Shown: positions 25,448 through 34,155, numbered from the stretch's first letter. The stretch is 64,000 nucleotides of DNA from Mycolicibacterium sediminis (GCF_010731735.1 NZ_AP022588.1:1860001-1924000), one strand, 5' to 3'. The notes: a model not told the origin generated them from the sequence alone. Made by a program: numbers and translations.

Positions 25448-26716
25448 CTACAGCGATCGAGTGGTCGGGGCGCCGGGCGTCCGTTCGACGGGCGGGCCGA
25501 CGGGTGCGCGCTCACCGGACCCGGCGGGTCCCGTGGCGCCGCCGGCGGCCTCGGCGTCGGGACCGGAGGCCTGCTCCTTCGCCGCCTCGGTGGCCTCCTT
25601 CTCGGCCTCCCGCTGCTCGGCCTGCTGGCTCGCCTGGATCGCGGTGTTGACGACCGATGCGATGGCCGAGATCAGGCCGCCTCCGGCACCGCCGGCGCTG
25701 GGTGCACCGCCTCCGGTGCCACCGCCCGGCATACCGCCGCCGGCCGCGCCGCCCGAGGGCATCGTCGGCATGGAGGGCATCGTGGGCATGGACGGCGTCG
25801 TGGTCGACGGGGTCGGTGCGCCACCGCCGCTGGGTGCGCCGCCGCCCCCGCCGCTGGGTGCGCCGCCGCCTCCACTGGGCGCGCCGCCACCACCACCGCC
25901 GGACGGGACGCTGCCCGGCGGGTACGAGCCCGGCGGGTTCTCCGTGGCCGGTGGCTGGCCGGTACCCGGATCCGGGTTGAACTCGCCGGTGCTGCCGGTG
26001 GGGTGCGCGTCTGCTGCGACCTGCTGGTACTGCGCCGCTGCGGCCGCGATCTTCGAGGCGTTCTGTGTCGCATGGCCGGCCATGACGCCCATCGCGATGC
26101 TGCAGGGCGGAAGCGCGCCCGCCACGGCGCCGATCTCCATGGCCTCCGCCATGGGAATGCCGACGATCGGCGGTGGCGGAATCAGCCGGGTGACGAGTAC
26201 GACGGGGATCATCGCGGTGAGCACGGTGGCCGAGACGTCCAACACGTCCTTGGTGGTCTTGACCTGGCCCGCCTCGTCGGCGATGACGCCCTGGATGACC
26301 TCGTCGGCGCGCGACACCTGCTCGGCGCGGTTCTGCTGCAGCGTGTTCTGCCGGGTGTAGGCCGTGGACCCGTCGCCGTCCCACTCCTGCGGGTACGCGG
26401 ACTCGAGGGTGTTGCCCACCTGATCCATCGCCGCCGCGCCGTTGGCGAACTTCTCGCCCTGGTCCTGCTCGAAGGTGAGGCCGCACAGCAGTTGCATGCC
26501 GTTGATGCCCAGCAGGCCCATTCCGATGATCGGGGTTCCCGCGGCCGCGAGCTGCTTCGGTCCCATCATGGTGAAGACCTGTTGCGCGATGCCCACGGCG
26601 TCCGCCTGCAACCCGATGATCGCGAGGGGGTCACCGCCCGCCGCACCCACGATGTGCTCGGTCACTCCCTTGCCGGCCAACACGGAGCCGATCGCGTCGA
26701 GCAATCCAAATCCCAT
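25448..26716 (-). CDS. EspA/EspE-like ESX substrate with Gly/Pro-rich domain
   Basis: 422 residues. The helical N-terminal region contains a W112-x-G114 motif in a turn (EWDGDGSTAYTRQN), as in EspA. A hydrophobic segment follows (VSATVLTAMIPVVLVTRLIP, about 163-182, then a helical region to 235). A low-complexity region of repeated APSGGGG units (about 271-301) and SMPTMP repeats (306-322) precedes a charged Ala/Glu-rich tail. The architecture and the following EspC- and EspD-like genes indicate a secreted ESX substrate of the EspA/EspE family. AGGAGGGGG precedes the ATG by 6 bases. No ESX core gene is in the window. Confidence 0.75.
   Translation of the reverse strand: MGFGLLDAIGSVLAGKGVTEHIVGAAGGDPLAIIGLQADAVGIAQQVFTMMGPKQLAAAGTPIIGMGLLGINGMQLLCGLTFEQDQGEKFANGAAAMDQVGNTLESAYPQEWDGDGSTAYTRQNTLQQNRAEQVSRADEVIQGVIADEAGQVKTTKDVLDVSATVLTAMIPVVLVTRLIPPPPIVGIPMAEAMEIGAVAGALPPCSIAMGVMAGHATQNASKIAAAAAQYQQVAADAHPTGSTGEFNPDPGTGQPPATENPPGSYPPGSVPSGGGGGGAPSGGGGAPSGGGGGAPSGGGAPTPSTTTPSMPTMPSMPTMPSGGAAGGGMPGGGTGGGAPSAGGAGGGLISAIASVVNTAIQASQQAEQREAEKEATEAAKEQASGPDAEAAGGATGPAGSGERAPVGPPVERTPGAPTTRSL
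25816..25902 (-). repeat. In-frame Gly-rich (APSGGGG) coding repeat
   Basis: Four near-identical units of about 15-24 bases (plus strand: CCGCCGCTGGGTGCGCC variants) encode APSGGG(G)(G). This tract in the EspA-like gene is prone to slippage and is likely to vary in length among strains. Confidence 0.8.
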
Positions 26717-26822
26717 GGGCGTCCCCCTCCTGAGCGCTCGAACAAGCATAGAACCGTCTCGGCACCGGCTCGCGCACCAGAATTCTCGTGCGATGCGGCG
26801 CCGGCCGGGACCGCTAACCTTC

Positions 26823-27260
26823 ATGGCGATGACCGTGATCATGACTGCGGCCACGCCCCTGGCGTCGTCGCGTCGAATGCCCAGCACCCCCGCGGAGTGG
26901 CTCGCGGCGGGCATCATCCTGGTGGTGATGGTGGTGGTGATCGCGGTCCTCGCCCGCTGGATGAACCGCCGCTTCGACGAGCAGTCCGAGGCTGGAGTGG
27001 CCTGGCAGACGCAGGCGTCGGCGGTCTTTCGTGCCCGGTGGCCGGGGGACCGCGTCTGGCAGGCCGGGTATGCCGAGCTGGAGGCGGAGGTTCAGGGCTG
27101 CTGGCAGCTGGTCCTGACACTGGAGTCCCGCAACGCCGAACGCCAGGGACCCACCGCAGCCGAGGGCGACCGGCAGATCAACGCCGTCAGGGCGTACATC
27201 TCGACGTTGCTCGGACCCCTCAACGCCGCGGCCGCACGTGAACACCGGGTGGTCGGATGA
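26823..27260 (+). CDS. Small membrane protein, paralogue A
   Basis: 145 residues from ATG 26823; ATG 26877 (127 residues) is an alternative that starts 11 residues before the membrane helix. One transmembrane segment (AGIILVVMVVVIAVLA) is followed by a cytoplasmic or periplasmic domain with ARWPGDRVWQAGYAELEAE. The same motif, ARWP-x-DR-x4-A-x-YAEL-x-AE, occurs in the next gene, so the two are tandem paralogues. It is divergent from the EspA-like gene across 106 bases and shares its regulatory space. Function is unknown. Confidence 0.65.
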   Translation: MAMTVIMTAATPLASSRRMPSTPAEWLAAGIILVVMVVVIAVLARWMNRRFDEQSEAGVAWQTQASAVFRARWPGDRVWQAGYAELEAEVQGCWQLVLTLESRNAERQGPTAAEGDRQINAVRAYISTLLGPLNAAAAREHRVVG

Positions 27261-27652
27261 CGGCCGTCGTCGGTTACATGTTCGTGGGCGGGCTGGTGGT
27301 CGTCGCCGTGATCGCGCTTCTTCTCTTCCTGGGGGGCAAGTACGCCCCGCAGCTGTCGGCCTCGAGCGACGCCAAGACGGCCCTGCTGCTGACGCACTCG
27401 TCGGCCTTCTGGGCGCGGTGGCCCTACGACCGACTCGCCGCGGCGCCCTACGCCGAACTCGCCGCCGAGGCGGCCCGGTGCGAACTGATGGTCGCCGGCC
27501 TGCGGGCCGCCATGAGACCGCCGCGAATCGGTGCCAAGCCCCCCAGCGTCCCGGGCGACTACCTCCACCGACGCCTGGTCGCCTACGAGGGCATGTTGGA
27601 CGCAGTCCGGCGGACGATGGCCCAATCCGCGCCCCCGCGTCGTCCTACCTAG
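27257..27652 (+). CDS. Small membrane protein, paralogue B
   Basis: 131 residues. The N-terminal transmembrane helix (FVGGLVVVAVIALLLFLGG) precedes the domain with ARWPYDRLAAAPYAELAAE, clearly related to the upstream gene. The C-terminus is basic and proline-rich. The ATG overlaps the upstream stop (ATGA), so the two are translated together and may form a complex. Being divergent from the esp-like operon suggests, but does not prove, a shared role. Confidence 0.7.
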   Translation: MTAVVGYMFVGGLVVVAVIALLLFLGGKYAPQLSASSDAKTALLLTHSSAFWARWPYDRLAAAPYAELAAEAARCELMVAGLRAAMRPPRIGAKPPSVPGDYLHRRLVAYEGMLDAVRRTMAQSAPPRRPT

Positions 27653-27661
27653 CCGGCCCAC

Positions 27662-28108
27662 TCAGAACTGGCACCACTTCCACTCGCCGTCCTCCCGGAC
27701 CAGCGTGATGTCCTGGTTGTTCTCGCCTTCGTTGGCGACGTCCGCGGTCGCCTCGTCCCCGTCGACGTCCACCGACTCGACGGTGAGGTTCAATTTCCCG
27801 CCCATGTCCCTCGCCTCGAGGAACTCGTCCTCGGTGAACTCGTCGGTCGCCTTGGCGCCGCTGCACAGGACGGGGTCGAAGGCGCTGAAGTCGCCGTCGT
27901 TCCAGGCCTTCTCGAACGCCTCGACGGACGCCTCGATCTGTTCCTCGTCGGTCAGTTGCTCCGAGGGGGAGCGGACGGCGGTGCCGGTGATCGCGCCCGG
28001 AGACGCGACGACGACGACCACCACCAGCGCGACCACGGCGAGGAGTGCCAGGCCCGTCACGATCAGGGCGATTCGGTTGCGACGCCGAGGTGGGGGCGGG
28101 TAGGACAC
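27662..28108 (-). CDS. Membrane-anchored NTF2-like (DUF4878-type) protein
   Basis: 148 residues from GTG 28108. A proline-rich start, one transmembrane helix (IVTGLALLAVVALVVVVVVA) and a small alpha+beta domain: EASVEAFEKAWNDGDFSAFDPVLC, then ITLVREDGEWKWCQF. The pattern of a helix ending ..D.....LC and a C-terminal strand with W.W/VC recurs in two other genes here (46743-47513 and 61262-61723). This group resembles the lumazine-binding/NTF2-like DUF4878 proteins common in mycobacteria. The two Cys may form a disulfide. Function is unknown. Confidence 0.7.
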   Translation of the reverse strand: MSYPPPPRRRNRIALIVTGLALLAVVALVVVVVVASPGAITGTAVRSPSEQLTDEEQIEASVEAFEKAWNDGDFSAFDPVLCSGAKATDEFTEDEFLEARDMGGKLNLTVESVDVDGDEATADVANEGENNQDITLVREDGEWKWCQF

Positions 28109-28165
28109 GGGTCCAGCCTCCCGTATCGGACTCGCCGCCGTGACCTAGCGGCGAAATTGGGTAGA

Positions 28166-28186
28166 GTTGAGCGGAACAGACTCAAC
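28166..28186 (+). promoter_or_regulatory. HspR box (HAIR) of clpB
   Basis: GTTGAGC - 7 bases - ACTCAAC, a nearly perfect inverted repeat with HAIR spacing. It lies 59 bases upstream of the clpB GTG. Together with the dnaK boxes it places clpB in the same HspR regulon. Confidence 0.88.
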
Positions 28187-28198
28187 CTTGACTGCGTT
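28173..28198 (+). promoter_or_regulatory. SigH-like (and overlapping SigA-like) promoter of clpB
   Basis: GGAAC (28173-28177) and CGTTG (28195-28199) give GGAA-N19-GTT, the same spacing as upstream of dnaK. The GGAA lies inside the HspR box, so repressor and SigH polymerase would compete. A SigA-like pair, TTGACT (28188-28193) and AAGCAT (28211-28216) with 17-base spacing, overlaps it. Use is inferred. Confidence 0.58.
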
Positions 28199-28244
28199 GT
28201 GTACAGCGAGAAGCATTTTCCCCTAGCTGAGAATTGGAGGTGTC

Positions 28245-30791
28245 GTGGACTCGTTCAACCCGACCACGAAGACCCAGGCGGCGCTGACCTCGGCGTTGCA
28301 GGCGGCTACCGCCGCAGGCAATCCGGAGATCCGGCCCGCCCACTTGTTGATGGCGCTGTTGACGCAGAACGACGGCATCGCCGCGCCGCTGCTCGAGGCG
28401 GTCGGAGTCGATCCCGCGACGGTCCGCGCCGACGTCCAGCGACTGGTCGAACGGCTGCCCAGCGCAAGCGGCGCCAACTCGACACCGCAGCTGTCCCGCG
28501 AGTCGCTCGCCGCGATCACCGCGGCGCAGCATCTGGCCACCGAGATGGACGACGAGTACGTCTCCACCGAGCACCTGCTCGTCGGACTCGCCACCGGTGA
28601 CAGCGACGTCGCGAAGCTCCTGACCAATGCCGGTGCGTCACCGCAGGCCATGCGCGAGGCGTTCACCAAGGTGCGCGGCAGCGCCCGCGTCACCAGCCCC
28701 GACCCCGAGGGCACCTATCAGGCGCTGGAGAAGTACTCCACCGACCTGACCGCACGTGCCCGCGAGGGCAAGCTCGACCCGGTCATCGGCCGCGACAACG
28801 AGATCCGTCGCGTCGTGCAGGTCCTGAGCCGCCGCACCAAGAACAACCCCGTGCTGATCGGCGAGCCCGGCGTCGGCAAGACCGCGATCGTCGAGGGCCT
28901 GGCCCAGCGCATCATCGCCGGCGACGTGCCGGAGAGCCTGCGCGACAAGACCGTCGTCTCGCTCGACATGGGCTCGATGGTGGCCGGTGCCAAGTTCCGC
29001 GGTGAGTTCGAGGAGCGGCTCAAGGCCGTGCTCGACGACATCAAGAACTCGGCCGGTCAGGTCATCACGTTCATCGACGAGTTGCACACCATCGTCGGCG
29101 CCGGTGCCTCCGGTGAGGGCGCGATGGACGCGGGCAACATGATCAAGCCGATGCTGGCCCGCGGCGAGCTGCGCATGGTCGGTGCGACCACGCTCGAGGA
29201 GTACCGCAAGTACATCGAGAAGGACGCCGCCCTGGAGCGCCGCTTCCAGCAGGTGCTGGTCGGCGAGCCGTCCGTCGAGGACACCGTCGGCATCCTGCGC
29301 GGCCTCAAGGAGCGGTACGAGGTGCACCACGGTGTCCGCATCACGGACTCCGCGCTGGTGGCCGCCGCCACGCTGAGCGACCGCTACATCACCAGCCGCT
29401 TTCTGCCGGACAAGGCCATCGACCTGGTCGACGAGGCCGGCTCGCGGCTGCGCATGGAGATCGACTCCCGCCCCGTCGAGATCGACGAGGTCGAGCGTCT
29501 GGTCCGTCGCCTCGAGATCGAGGAGATGGCACTGGCCAAGGAGGAGGACGCCGCGTCGAAGGAACGGCTGGAGAAGCTGCGCGCCGAGCTGGCCGACAAG
29601 AAGGAGCAACTCTCGGAGCTGACCACCCGGTGGCAGAACGAGAAGGGCGCCATCGACGTCGTCCGCGACCTCAAGGAGCAGCTCGACCACCTGCGCGGCG
29701 AGTCGGAGCGCGCCGAGCGCGACGGCGACCTCGCCAAGGCCGCCGAACTCCGGTACGGCCGGATCCCGCAGATCGAGAAGCAACTCGACGCCGCGCTGCC
29801 CCAGGCACAGGCGCAGGCGAACGTCATGCTGAAGGAGGAGGTCGGCCCCGACGACATCGCCGAGGTGGTGGAGGCGTGGACCGGCATCCCGGCCGGACGG
29901 CTGCTCGAGGGCGAGACCACCAAGCTGCTGCGCATGGAGGACGAGCTGGGCAAGCGCGTCATCGGCCAGCGCAAGGCCGTCGCCGCCGTGTCCGACGCGG
30001 TTCGTCGCAGCCGGGCCGGCGTCGCCGACCCGAACCGTCCGACGGGCTCGTTCCTGTTCCTCGGCCCCACCGGCGTCGGCAAGACCGAGCTGGCGAAGGC
30101 GCTGGCGGACTTCCTGTTCGACGACGAACGGGCGATGGTCCGCATCGACATGAGCGAGTACGGCGAAAAGCACTCCGTCGCACGGCTCGTCGGTGCGCCT
30201 CCGGGTTACATCGGCTACGACCAGGGCGGTCAGCTCACCGAGCTGGTGCGTCGCCGGCCGTACTCGGTGGTGCTGTTCGACGAGGTCGAGAAGGCCCACC
30301 CGGACGTCTTCGACGTGCTGCTGCAGGTCCTCGACGAGGGCAGGCTGACCGACGGTCAGGGCCGCACGGTCGACTTCCGCAACACCATCCTCATCCTGAC
30401 GTCCAACCTCGGTTCGGGCGGCAGCGATGAGCAGGTGATGGCGGCGGTGCGATCGGCGTTCAAGCCGGAGTTCATCAACCGTCTCGACGACGTGCTGATC
30501 TTCGACGGGCTCAACCCCGAGGAGCTGGTGCGGATCGTCGACATCCAGCTCGATCAGCTGCAGAAGCGGCTGGCGCAGCGCCGGTTGCTCCTCGAGGTGT
30601 CGCTACCGGCGAAGAGGTGGCTCGGCGAGCGCGGTTTCGACCCGCTCTACGGTGCCCGCCCGCTGCGCCGACTGGTGCAGCAGGCCATCGGCGACCAGCT
30701 GGCCCGGCTGCTGCTGGCCGGCGAGGTCCACGACGGCGACGTCGTGCCGGTCAACGTCAGCCCGGACGGTGAAGGCCTGATCCTGGGCTGA
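28245..30791 (+). CDS. clpB: ClpB disaggregase
   Basis: 848 residues, full length. N-terminal Clp_N repeat domain (1-150), first AAA+ module with Walker A GEPGVGKT (206-213), coiled-coil middle domain (about 405-525) rich in Glu/Lys/Leu, and second AAA+ module with GPTGVGKT (607-614) and [14 protein letters not shown]. No ClpP-binding IGF loop is evident. It extracts and refolds aggregated proteins with DnaK-DnaJ-GrpE. Start is GTG with GGAGG at 28237-28241. Expression should be HspR/SigH controlled; a strong hairpin ends the transcript. Confidence 0.99.
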   Translation: MDSFNPTTKTQAALTSALQAATAAGNPEIRPAHLLMALLTQNDGIAAPLLEAVGVDPATVRADVQRLVERLPSASGANSTPQLSRESLAAITAAQHLATEMDDEYVSTEHLLVGLATGDSDVAKLLTNAGASPQAMREAFTKVRGSARVTSPDPEGTYQALEKYSTDLTARAREGKLDPVIGRDNEIRRVVQVLSRRTKNNPVLIGEPGVGKTAIVEGLAQRIIAGDVPESLRDKTVVSLDMGSMVAGAKFRGEFEERLKAVLDDIKNSAGQVITFIDELHTIVGAGASGEGAMDAGNMIKPMLARGELRMVGATTLEEYRKYIEKDAALERRFQQVLVGEPSVEDTVGILRGLKERYEVHHGVRITDSALVAAATLSDRYITSRFLPDKAIDLVDEAGSRLRMEIDSRPVEIDEVERLVRRLEIEEMALAKEEDAASKERLEKLRAELADKKEQLSELTTRWQNEKGAIDVVRDLKEQLDHLRGESERAERDGDLAKAAELRYGRIPQIEKQLDAALPQAQAQANVMLKEEVGPDDIAEVVEAWTGIPAGRLLEGETTKLLRMEDELGKRVIGQRKAVAAVSDAVRRSRAGVADPNRPTGSFLFLGPTGVGKTELAKALADFLFDDERAMVRIDMSEYGEKHSVARLVGAPPGYIGYDQGGQLTELVRRRPYSVVLFDEVEKAHPDVFDVLLQVLDEGRLTDGQGRTVDFRNTILILTSNLGSGGSDEQVMAAVRSAFKPEFINRLDDVLIFDGLNPEELVRIVDIQLDQLQKRLAQRRLLLEVSLPAKRWLGERGFDPLYGARPLRRLVQQAIGDQLARLLLAGEVHDGDVVPVNVSPDGEGLILG

Positions 30792-30807
30792 TCGGTACCT
30801 AGTACGC

Positions 30808-30863
30808 CGAGACTGCGGTCAGGTCGCGATTCCCGAGTGGATCGCGATCTGGCCGCAGTTTCG
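30808..30863 (+). terminator. clpB terminator hairpin
   Basis: An inverted repeat of about 23 bp (arms CGAGACTGCGG... and ...CCGCAGTTTCG) has a 10-base loop, TCCCGAGTGG. Its few non-Watson-Crick pairs are G-U on the plus strand but A-C on the minus strand, so it folds best in the clpB transcript. It lies 17 bases after the stop, between convergent genes, and has no clear T-run. Confidence 0.85.
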
Positions 30864-30878
30864 CGTTCTGGGGTGGCG

Positions 30879-31556
30879 CTAGAACGCGGTGCTGGGGACG
30901 TCGGTCTCGTCGCCGAGCAGGGCCTCGACGATTCGCGTCGCGACGGCGTCGGGGTCCAGGCCGGTCGGCAGCTTCGGCGGGTCGCCCGCGATCGCGCGGC
31001 CGGCGAGCCCGGTCTCGGTGTGCGGCGGCCGGACGTCGACGATGCGCACCTTGCGGCGCCGCGCCTCGCCGCGCACGGCCGTGAACAGCGCCGCGGTGGC
31101 CGCCTTCGCCGCCGAGTACACGGCCATGTTGGCCATCGGCTTCTCCGCGACCACCGCGCTGATGCCGAGGATCACCCCGCCGGCGGGCAGCACGGGCAGC
31201 GCGGCACGGATGATCCGCACCGGCGCGATGAAGTCGACGAGCACCAGGTCGTCGATGGTGTCGTCGTCGATGTCGGCGATCGGTCCGAAGGCCACCACGC
31301 CGGCGGCGATCACCACGCCGTCGAGGTGACCGTGCCGCTCGGCCGCGGCCGCCACCACGCTGCGACCGGCGTCGGGTTCGCGCAGGTCCGCGACGACGAC
31401 GTGGGCACCGTCGATGCCCAGTTCCGACAGCGCGTCCTCCGACCGGCCGGTGATCGTCACGGCGGCACCGCGCTCGGCCAGCGACCGGGCCACCCGGGAC
31501 CCGAGCGCGCCACTGGCGCCGACGACGAGAAAGGCCTTTTCGGCGAGATCGCTCAC
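30879..31556 (-). CDS. Short-chain dehydrogenase/reductase
   Basis: 225 residues from GTG 31556 (an adjacent in-frame GTG is at 31559). The NAD(P) motif GASGALGSR is near residue 14, and the active-site YSAAK is present with an upstream Ser (GISAVV). Arg/Glu-rich segments around the cofactor suggest NADP (TGRSEDAL). The substrate is unknown. It is convergent with clpB and divergent from the Rv0383c-like gene, whose start is 109 bases away. Confidence 0.85.
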   Translation of the reverse strand: MSDLAEKAFLVVGASGALGSRVARSLAERGAAVTITGRSEDALSELGIDGAHVVVADLREPDAGRSVVAAAAERHGHLDGVVIAAGVVAFGPIADIDDDTIDDLVLVDFIAPVRIIRAALPVLPAGGVILGISAVVAEKPMANMAVYSAAKAATAALFTAVRGEARRRKVRIVDVRPPHTETGLAGRAIAGDPPKLPTGLDPDAVATRIVEALLGDETDVPSTAF

Positions 31557-31664
31557 CACCTCAGTATCGGTGGCCGCGCCGTCCGGATGGCCGTACCGCC
31601 CGTGACGGGGTTGTGACCCGTATCCGTTCTGGCATCGGCGGCGAGAGCAAGTAGTCTGGTGGCA

Positions 31665-32471
31665 ATGGTTCCTCTCTGGTTCACGCTGTCCGCACTCTGT
31701 TTCGTGGGTGCGGCCGTACTGCTGTACGTCGACAGCGATCGTCGTCGTGGGTTGGGCCGTCGCCGCAAGTCCTGGGCCAAGTCGCACGGGTTCGACTACG
31801 AGCCCGAGTCGTCGGACATCGTGAAGCGCTGGAAGCGCGGCGTGATGTCGACGGTCGGCGACGTGACCGCCAAGAACGTGGTCCTCGGGCAGATCCGCGG
31901 CGAGGCCGTGTTCATCTTCGACCTCGAGGACGTCGCTACCGTCATCGCGCTGCACCGCAAGGTCGGCACCAACGTCGTCGTCGACGTACGCCTCAAGGAC
32001 ATCAAGGAACCCCGCGAGAGCGACGTGTGGCTGCTCGGTGCGATCGGCCCCCGGATGGTCTACTCCACCAACCTCGACGCCGCCCGCCGCGCGTGCGACC
32101 GGCGCATGGTCACGTTCGCGCACGCCGCGCCGGACTGCGCCGAGATCATGTGGAACGAGCAGAACTGGACGCTCGTCGCCATGCCGGTCGGCAGCACCCG
32201 CGCGCAGTGGGACGAGGGTCTGCTGACGGTCCGCCAGTTCAACGACCTGCTTCGCGTGCTCCCGCCCGTGCCGCAGCCCGGTCAGAGCGCCACCGTCGGC
32301 CAAGGCGTACGACGCGGTGCCGCCGCCAGTCGGCCCTTCGCGCCGGCCCGGCCCGCCGAACTCCCCGCGGGCCGCGCCGACCAGCCGCCCTCGCGTGCCG
32401 ACGTGGGCCGCTACACGCAGCAGCGTCCGCCCGCGCGCAACGGCCGCCAGTCGGCTCACCACCAGCGCTAG
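31665..32471 (+). CDS. Rv0383c-like membrane-anchored protein
   Basis: 268 residues from ATG 31665; a GTG two codons upstream is possible. One N-terminal transmembrane helix (FTLSALCFVGAAVLLYV) is followed by a basic patch and a globular domain with WAKSHGFDYEPE, FIFDLEDV and TFAHAAPDCAEIMWNEQNW. A disordered Pro/Arg/Gln tail ends the protein. It resembles Rv0383c, which neighbours clpB in M. tuberculosis. Function is unknown; the protein is probably anchored in the membrane. Confidence 0.75.
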   Translation: MVPLWFTLSALCFVGAAVLLYVDSDRRRGLGRRRKSWAKSHGFDYEPESSDIVKRWKRGVMSTVGDVTAKNVVLGQIRGEAVFIFDLEDVATVIALHRKVGTNVVVDVRLKDIKEPRESDVWLLGAIGPRMVYSTNLDAARRACDRRMVTFAHAAPDCAEIMWNEQNWTLVAMPVGSTRAQWDEGLLTVRQFNDLLRVLPPVPQPGQSATVGQGVRRGAAASRPFAPARPAELPAGRADQPPSRADVGRYTQQRPPARNGRQSAHHQR

Positions 32472-32488
32472 CCGCTACCCTGTCGGGC

Positions 32489-33265
32489 ATGTCCCGCCCC
32501 GTCACGATGATCACCGGACCGACATCCGGACTCGGCGCAGGGTTCGCCCGCCGCTACGCCCTCGACGGCCACGATCTCGTCCTGGTCGCCCGCGACGTCG
32601 GCCGACTCGACGCTCTCGCTGCCGAGCTGCGCGACGAGGCCGGTGCCGAGGTCGAGGTACTGGTCGCCGACCTCGCCGTCGCCGAGGACCGGGCGCGCGT
32701 CGCCGAGCGGCTCTCGAGGGGCGTGCGAACCCTGGTCAACAACGCCGGATTCGGCACGTCGGGTGAATTCTGGACCGCCGACCTCGACGTCCTGCAGGGC
32801 CAGCTCGACGTCAACGTCACCGCGGTGATGTACCTGACCCACGCGGCGCTGCCCCCGATGCTCGCCAAGGGCGAGGGCACCGTCATCAACGTCGCGAGCG
32901 TGGCGGGCCTGTTGCCCGGTCGCGGGTCGACGTACTCGGCGTCCAAGGCCTGGGTGGTCGCCTTCTCCGAGGGCCTGGCCAACGGCTTGGACGGCACCGG
33001 CGTCGGCGTGCACGCGCTGTGCCCGGGCTTCGTGCGCACCGAGTTCCACGAGCGCGCCGGAATCGACATGGACGGCACGCCGTCGATCCTGTGGCTCGAG
33101 GTGGGCGACGTCGTCCGCGACTGCCTGGCCGACGTCGCCAAGGGCGAGGTCGTGATCGTGCCCGGTCTGCAGTACAAGGTGCTCACCACCGGCGGGCGCA
33201 TCGTGCCGCGAAACGTGGTGCGCTCCTTGACCAAGGTCGTCGGCCGCGGCCGCGGGCGGACGTGA
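32489..33265 (+). CDS. Short-chain dehydrogenase/reductase (DltE/YqjQ-like)
   Basis: 258 residues. GPTSGLGAG cofactor motif (about residues 10-18), VNNAGFGTSGEFW, and the active site with INVASVAG and YSASK. The segment LCPGFVRTEFHERAG is typical of this SDR group. The substrate is not predictable. It occupies the position where M. tuberculosis has pyrE (Rv0382c) between the Rv0383c and Rv0381c homologues. Its stop overlaps the next GTG (GTGA), giving a three-gene unit with the lipoprotein and the RNA methyltransferase. Confidence 0.87.
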   Translation: MSRPVTMITGPTSGLGAGFARRYALDGHDLVLVARDVGRLDALAAELRDEAGAEVEVLVADLAVAEDRARVAERLSRGVRTLVNNAGFGTSGEFWTADLDVLQGQLDVNVTAVMYLTHAALPPMLAKGEGTVINVASVAGLLPGRGSTYSASKAWVVAFSEGLANGLDGTGVGVHALCPGFVRTEFHERAGIDMDGTPSILWLEVGDVVRDCLADVAKGEVVIVPGLQYKVLTTGGRIVPRNVVRSLTKVVGRGRGRT

Positions 33266-34155
33266 GGCGCGCACTCGTCGCACTGCTCGCGATTGTCGTA
33301 CTCACCGCGTGCTCGGGCAGCCCGGAGGATTCCGGACCCTACGGCGTGGAGTCGGCGACGCTGGGGGAGTCCCAGGCCACGCTCGGCTGGAACCTGTCGG
33401 TGGCGAACCTGCGCTTCGAGGGTGACTACGTCCTCGTCGACGTCGACGCCGCACCCACCGATCCCGCTGCGCCCCGGGCGAAGCCGGAGTCCATCCGACT
33501 CGGTCTGTACGGCGCGCTCGCCCACCCCATCGAGGCCAACGCGATCGGCGGATGCTCCGACGTCACCGATCTGAACGTCACCCCCGCAACGGCCACGCCC
33601 GACTCGCTGCGCGGCACGGTGTGCCTGGGCCCGCTGCGCGACCAGACGCAGGTGCGCGGCGTCTACGCGTACTCCCCGCAGGACAGGATCGCGGGCACCA
33701 CCGTCGCCTATCCCGCGTCGTTCCCCGTGGGGTTGACGCCCACCAACGACAGCGACACCGGACTGATCCTGCAGACGTCCACCGTCGACGCGTTCCGTGC
33801 CGACGGCGGGAAGCTGAACCCCACCGCGCTGGGTGATCCGACGGCGTTCCAGGGCAACGGCTACATGCTGCTCGGACTCGAGATCACCGGTCTGGCAGCA
33901 CGTTACCGCGACGACTCGGCCCGCCGCGGTGGGCCGCTGATGGTCACGGTGGCACCCACCCTGCCGGGGAAGGGCCTGTCCTACGCGTGCTCGGTGTACG
34001 GGTCGTCGCTGCTGGTGCTCCCCGAGGCGTCGCTCGAGGCGATCGCGGTGAAGGCGTCGCTGTGCACCCAGGGCGAGATCAACGCGGCGCTGCTCTACCC
34101 CACCGTGTCGGTGATGGGCACGCACGCCGCACTGTGGACGACGCCCAGTGTCTGA
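33262..34155 (+). CDS. Lipoprotein, Rv0381c-like
   Basis: 297 residues from GTG 33262. A short signal peptide ends in lipobox VLTAC (Cys17). The mature domain has no recognised motif but contains paired cysteines (GGCSDVTD, GTVCLGP, YACSVYG, SLCTQG). It matches the position and size of Rv0381c. It overlaps the SDR by four bases and the methyltransferase by eight, so it is tightly coupled. It is probably on the outer face of the membrane; role unknown. Confidence 0.77.
   Translation: MRRALVALLAIVVLTACSGSPEDSGPYGVESATLGESQATLGWNLSVANLRFEGDYVLVDVDAAPTDPAAPRAKPESIRLGLYGALAHPIEANAIGGCSDVTDLNVTPATATPDSLRGTVCLGPLRDQTQVRGVYAYSPQDRIAGTTVAYPASFPVGLTPTNDSDTGLILQTSTVDAFRADGGKLNPTALGDPTAFQGNGYMLLGLEITGLAARYRDDSARRGGPLMVTVAPTLPGKGLSYACSVYGSSLLVLPEASLEAIAVKASLCTQGEINAALLYPTVSVMGTHAALWTTPSV

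Noticed and set aside
25816..25902. Possible CRISPR or intergenic tandem repeat
   Set aside because: The units are in frame within a coding sequence, with no unique spacers.
25077..26360. 427-residue plus-strand Pro/Gly-rich ORF opposite the esp-like genes
   Set aside because: Proline repeats mirror the Gly-repeat tract of the minus-strand gene; the EspA-like and EspC-like frames are better supported.
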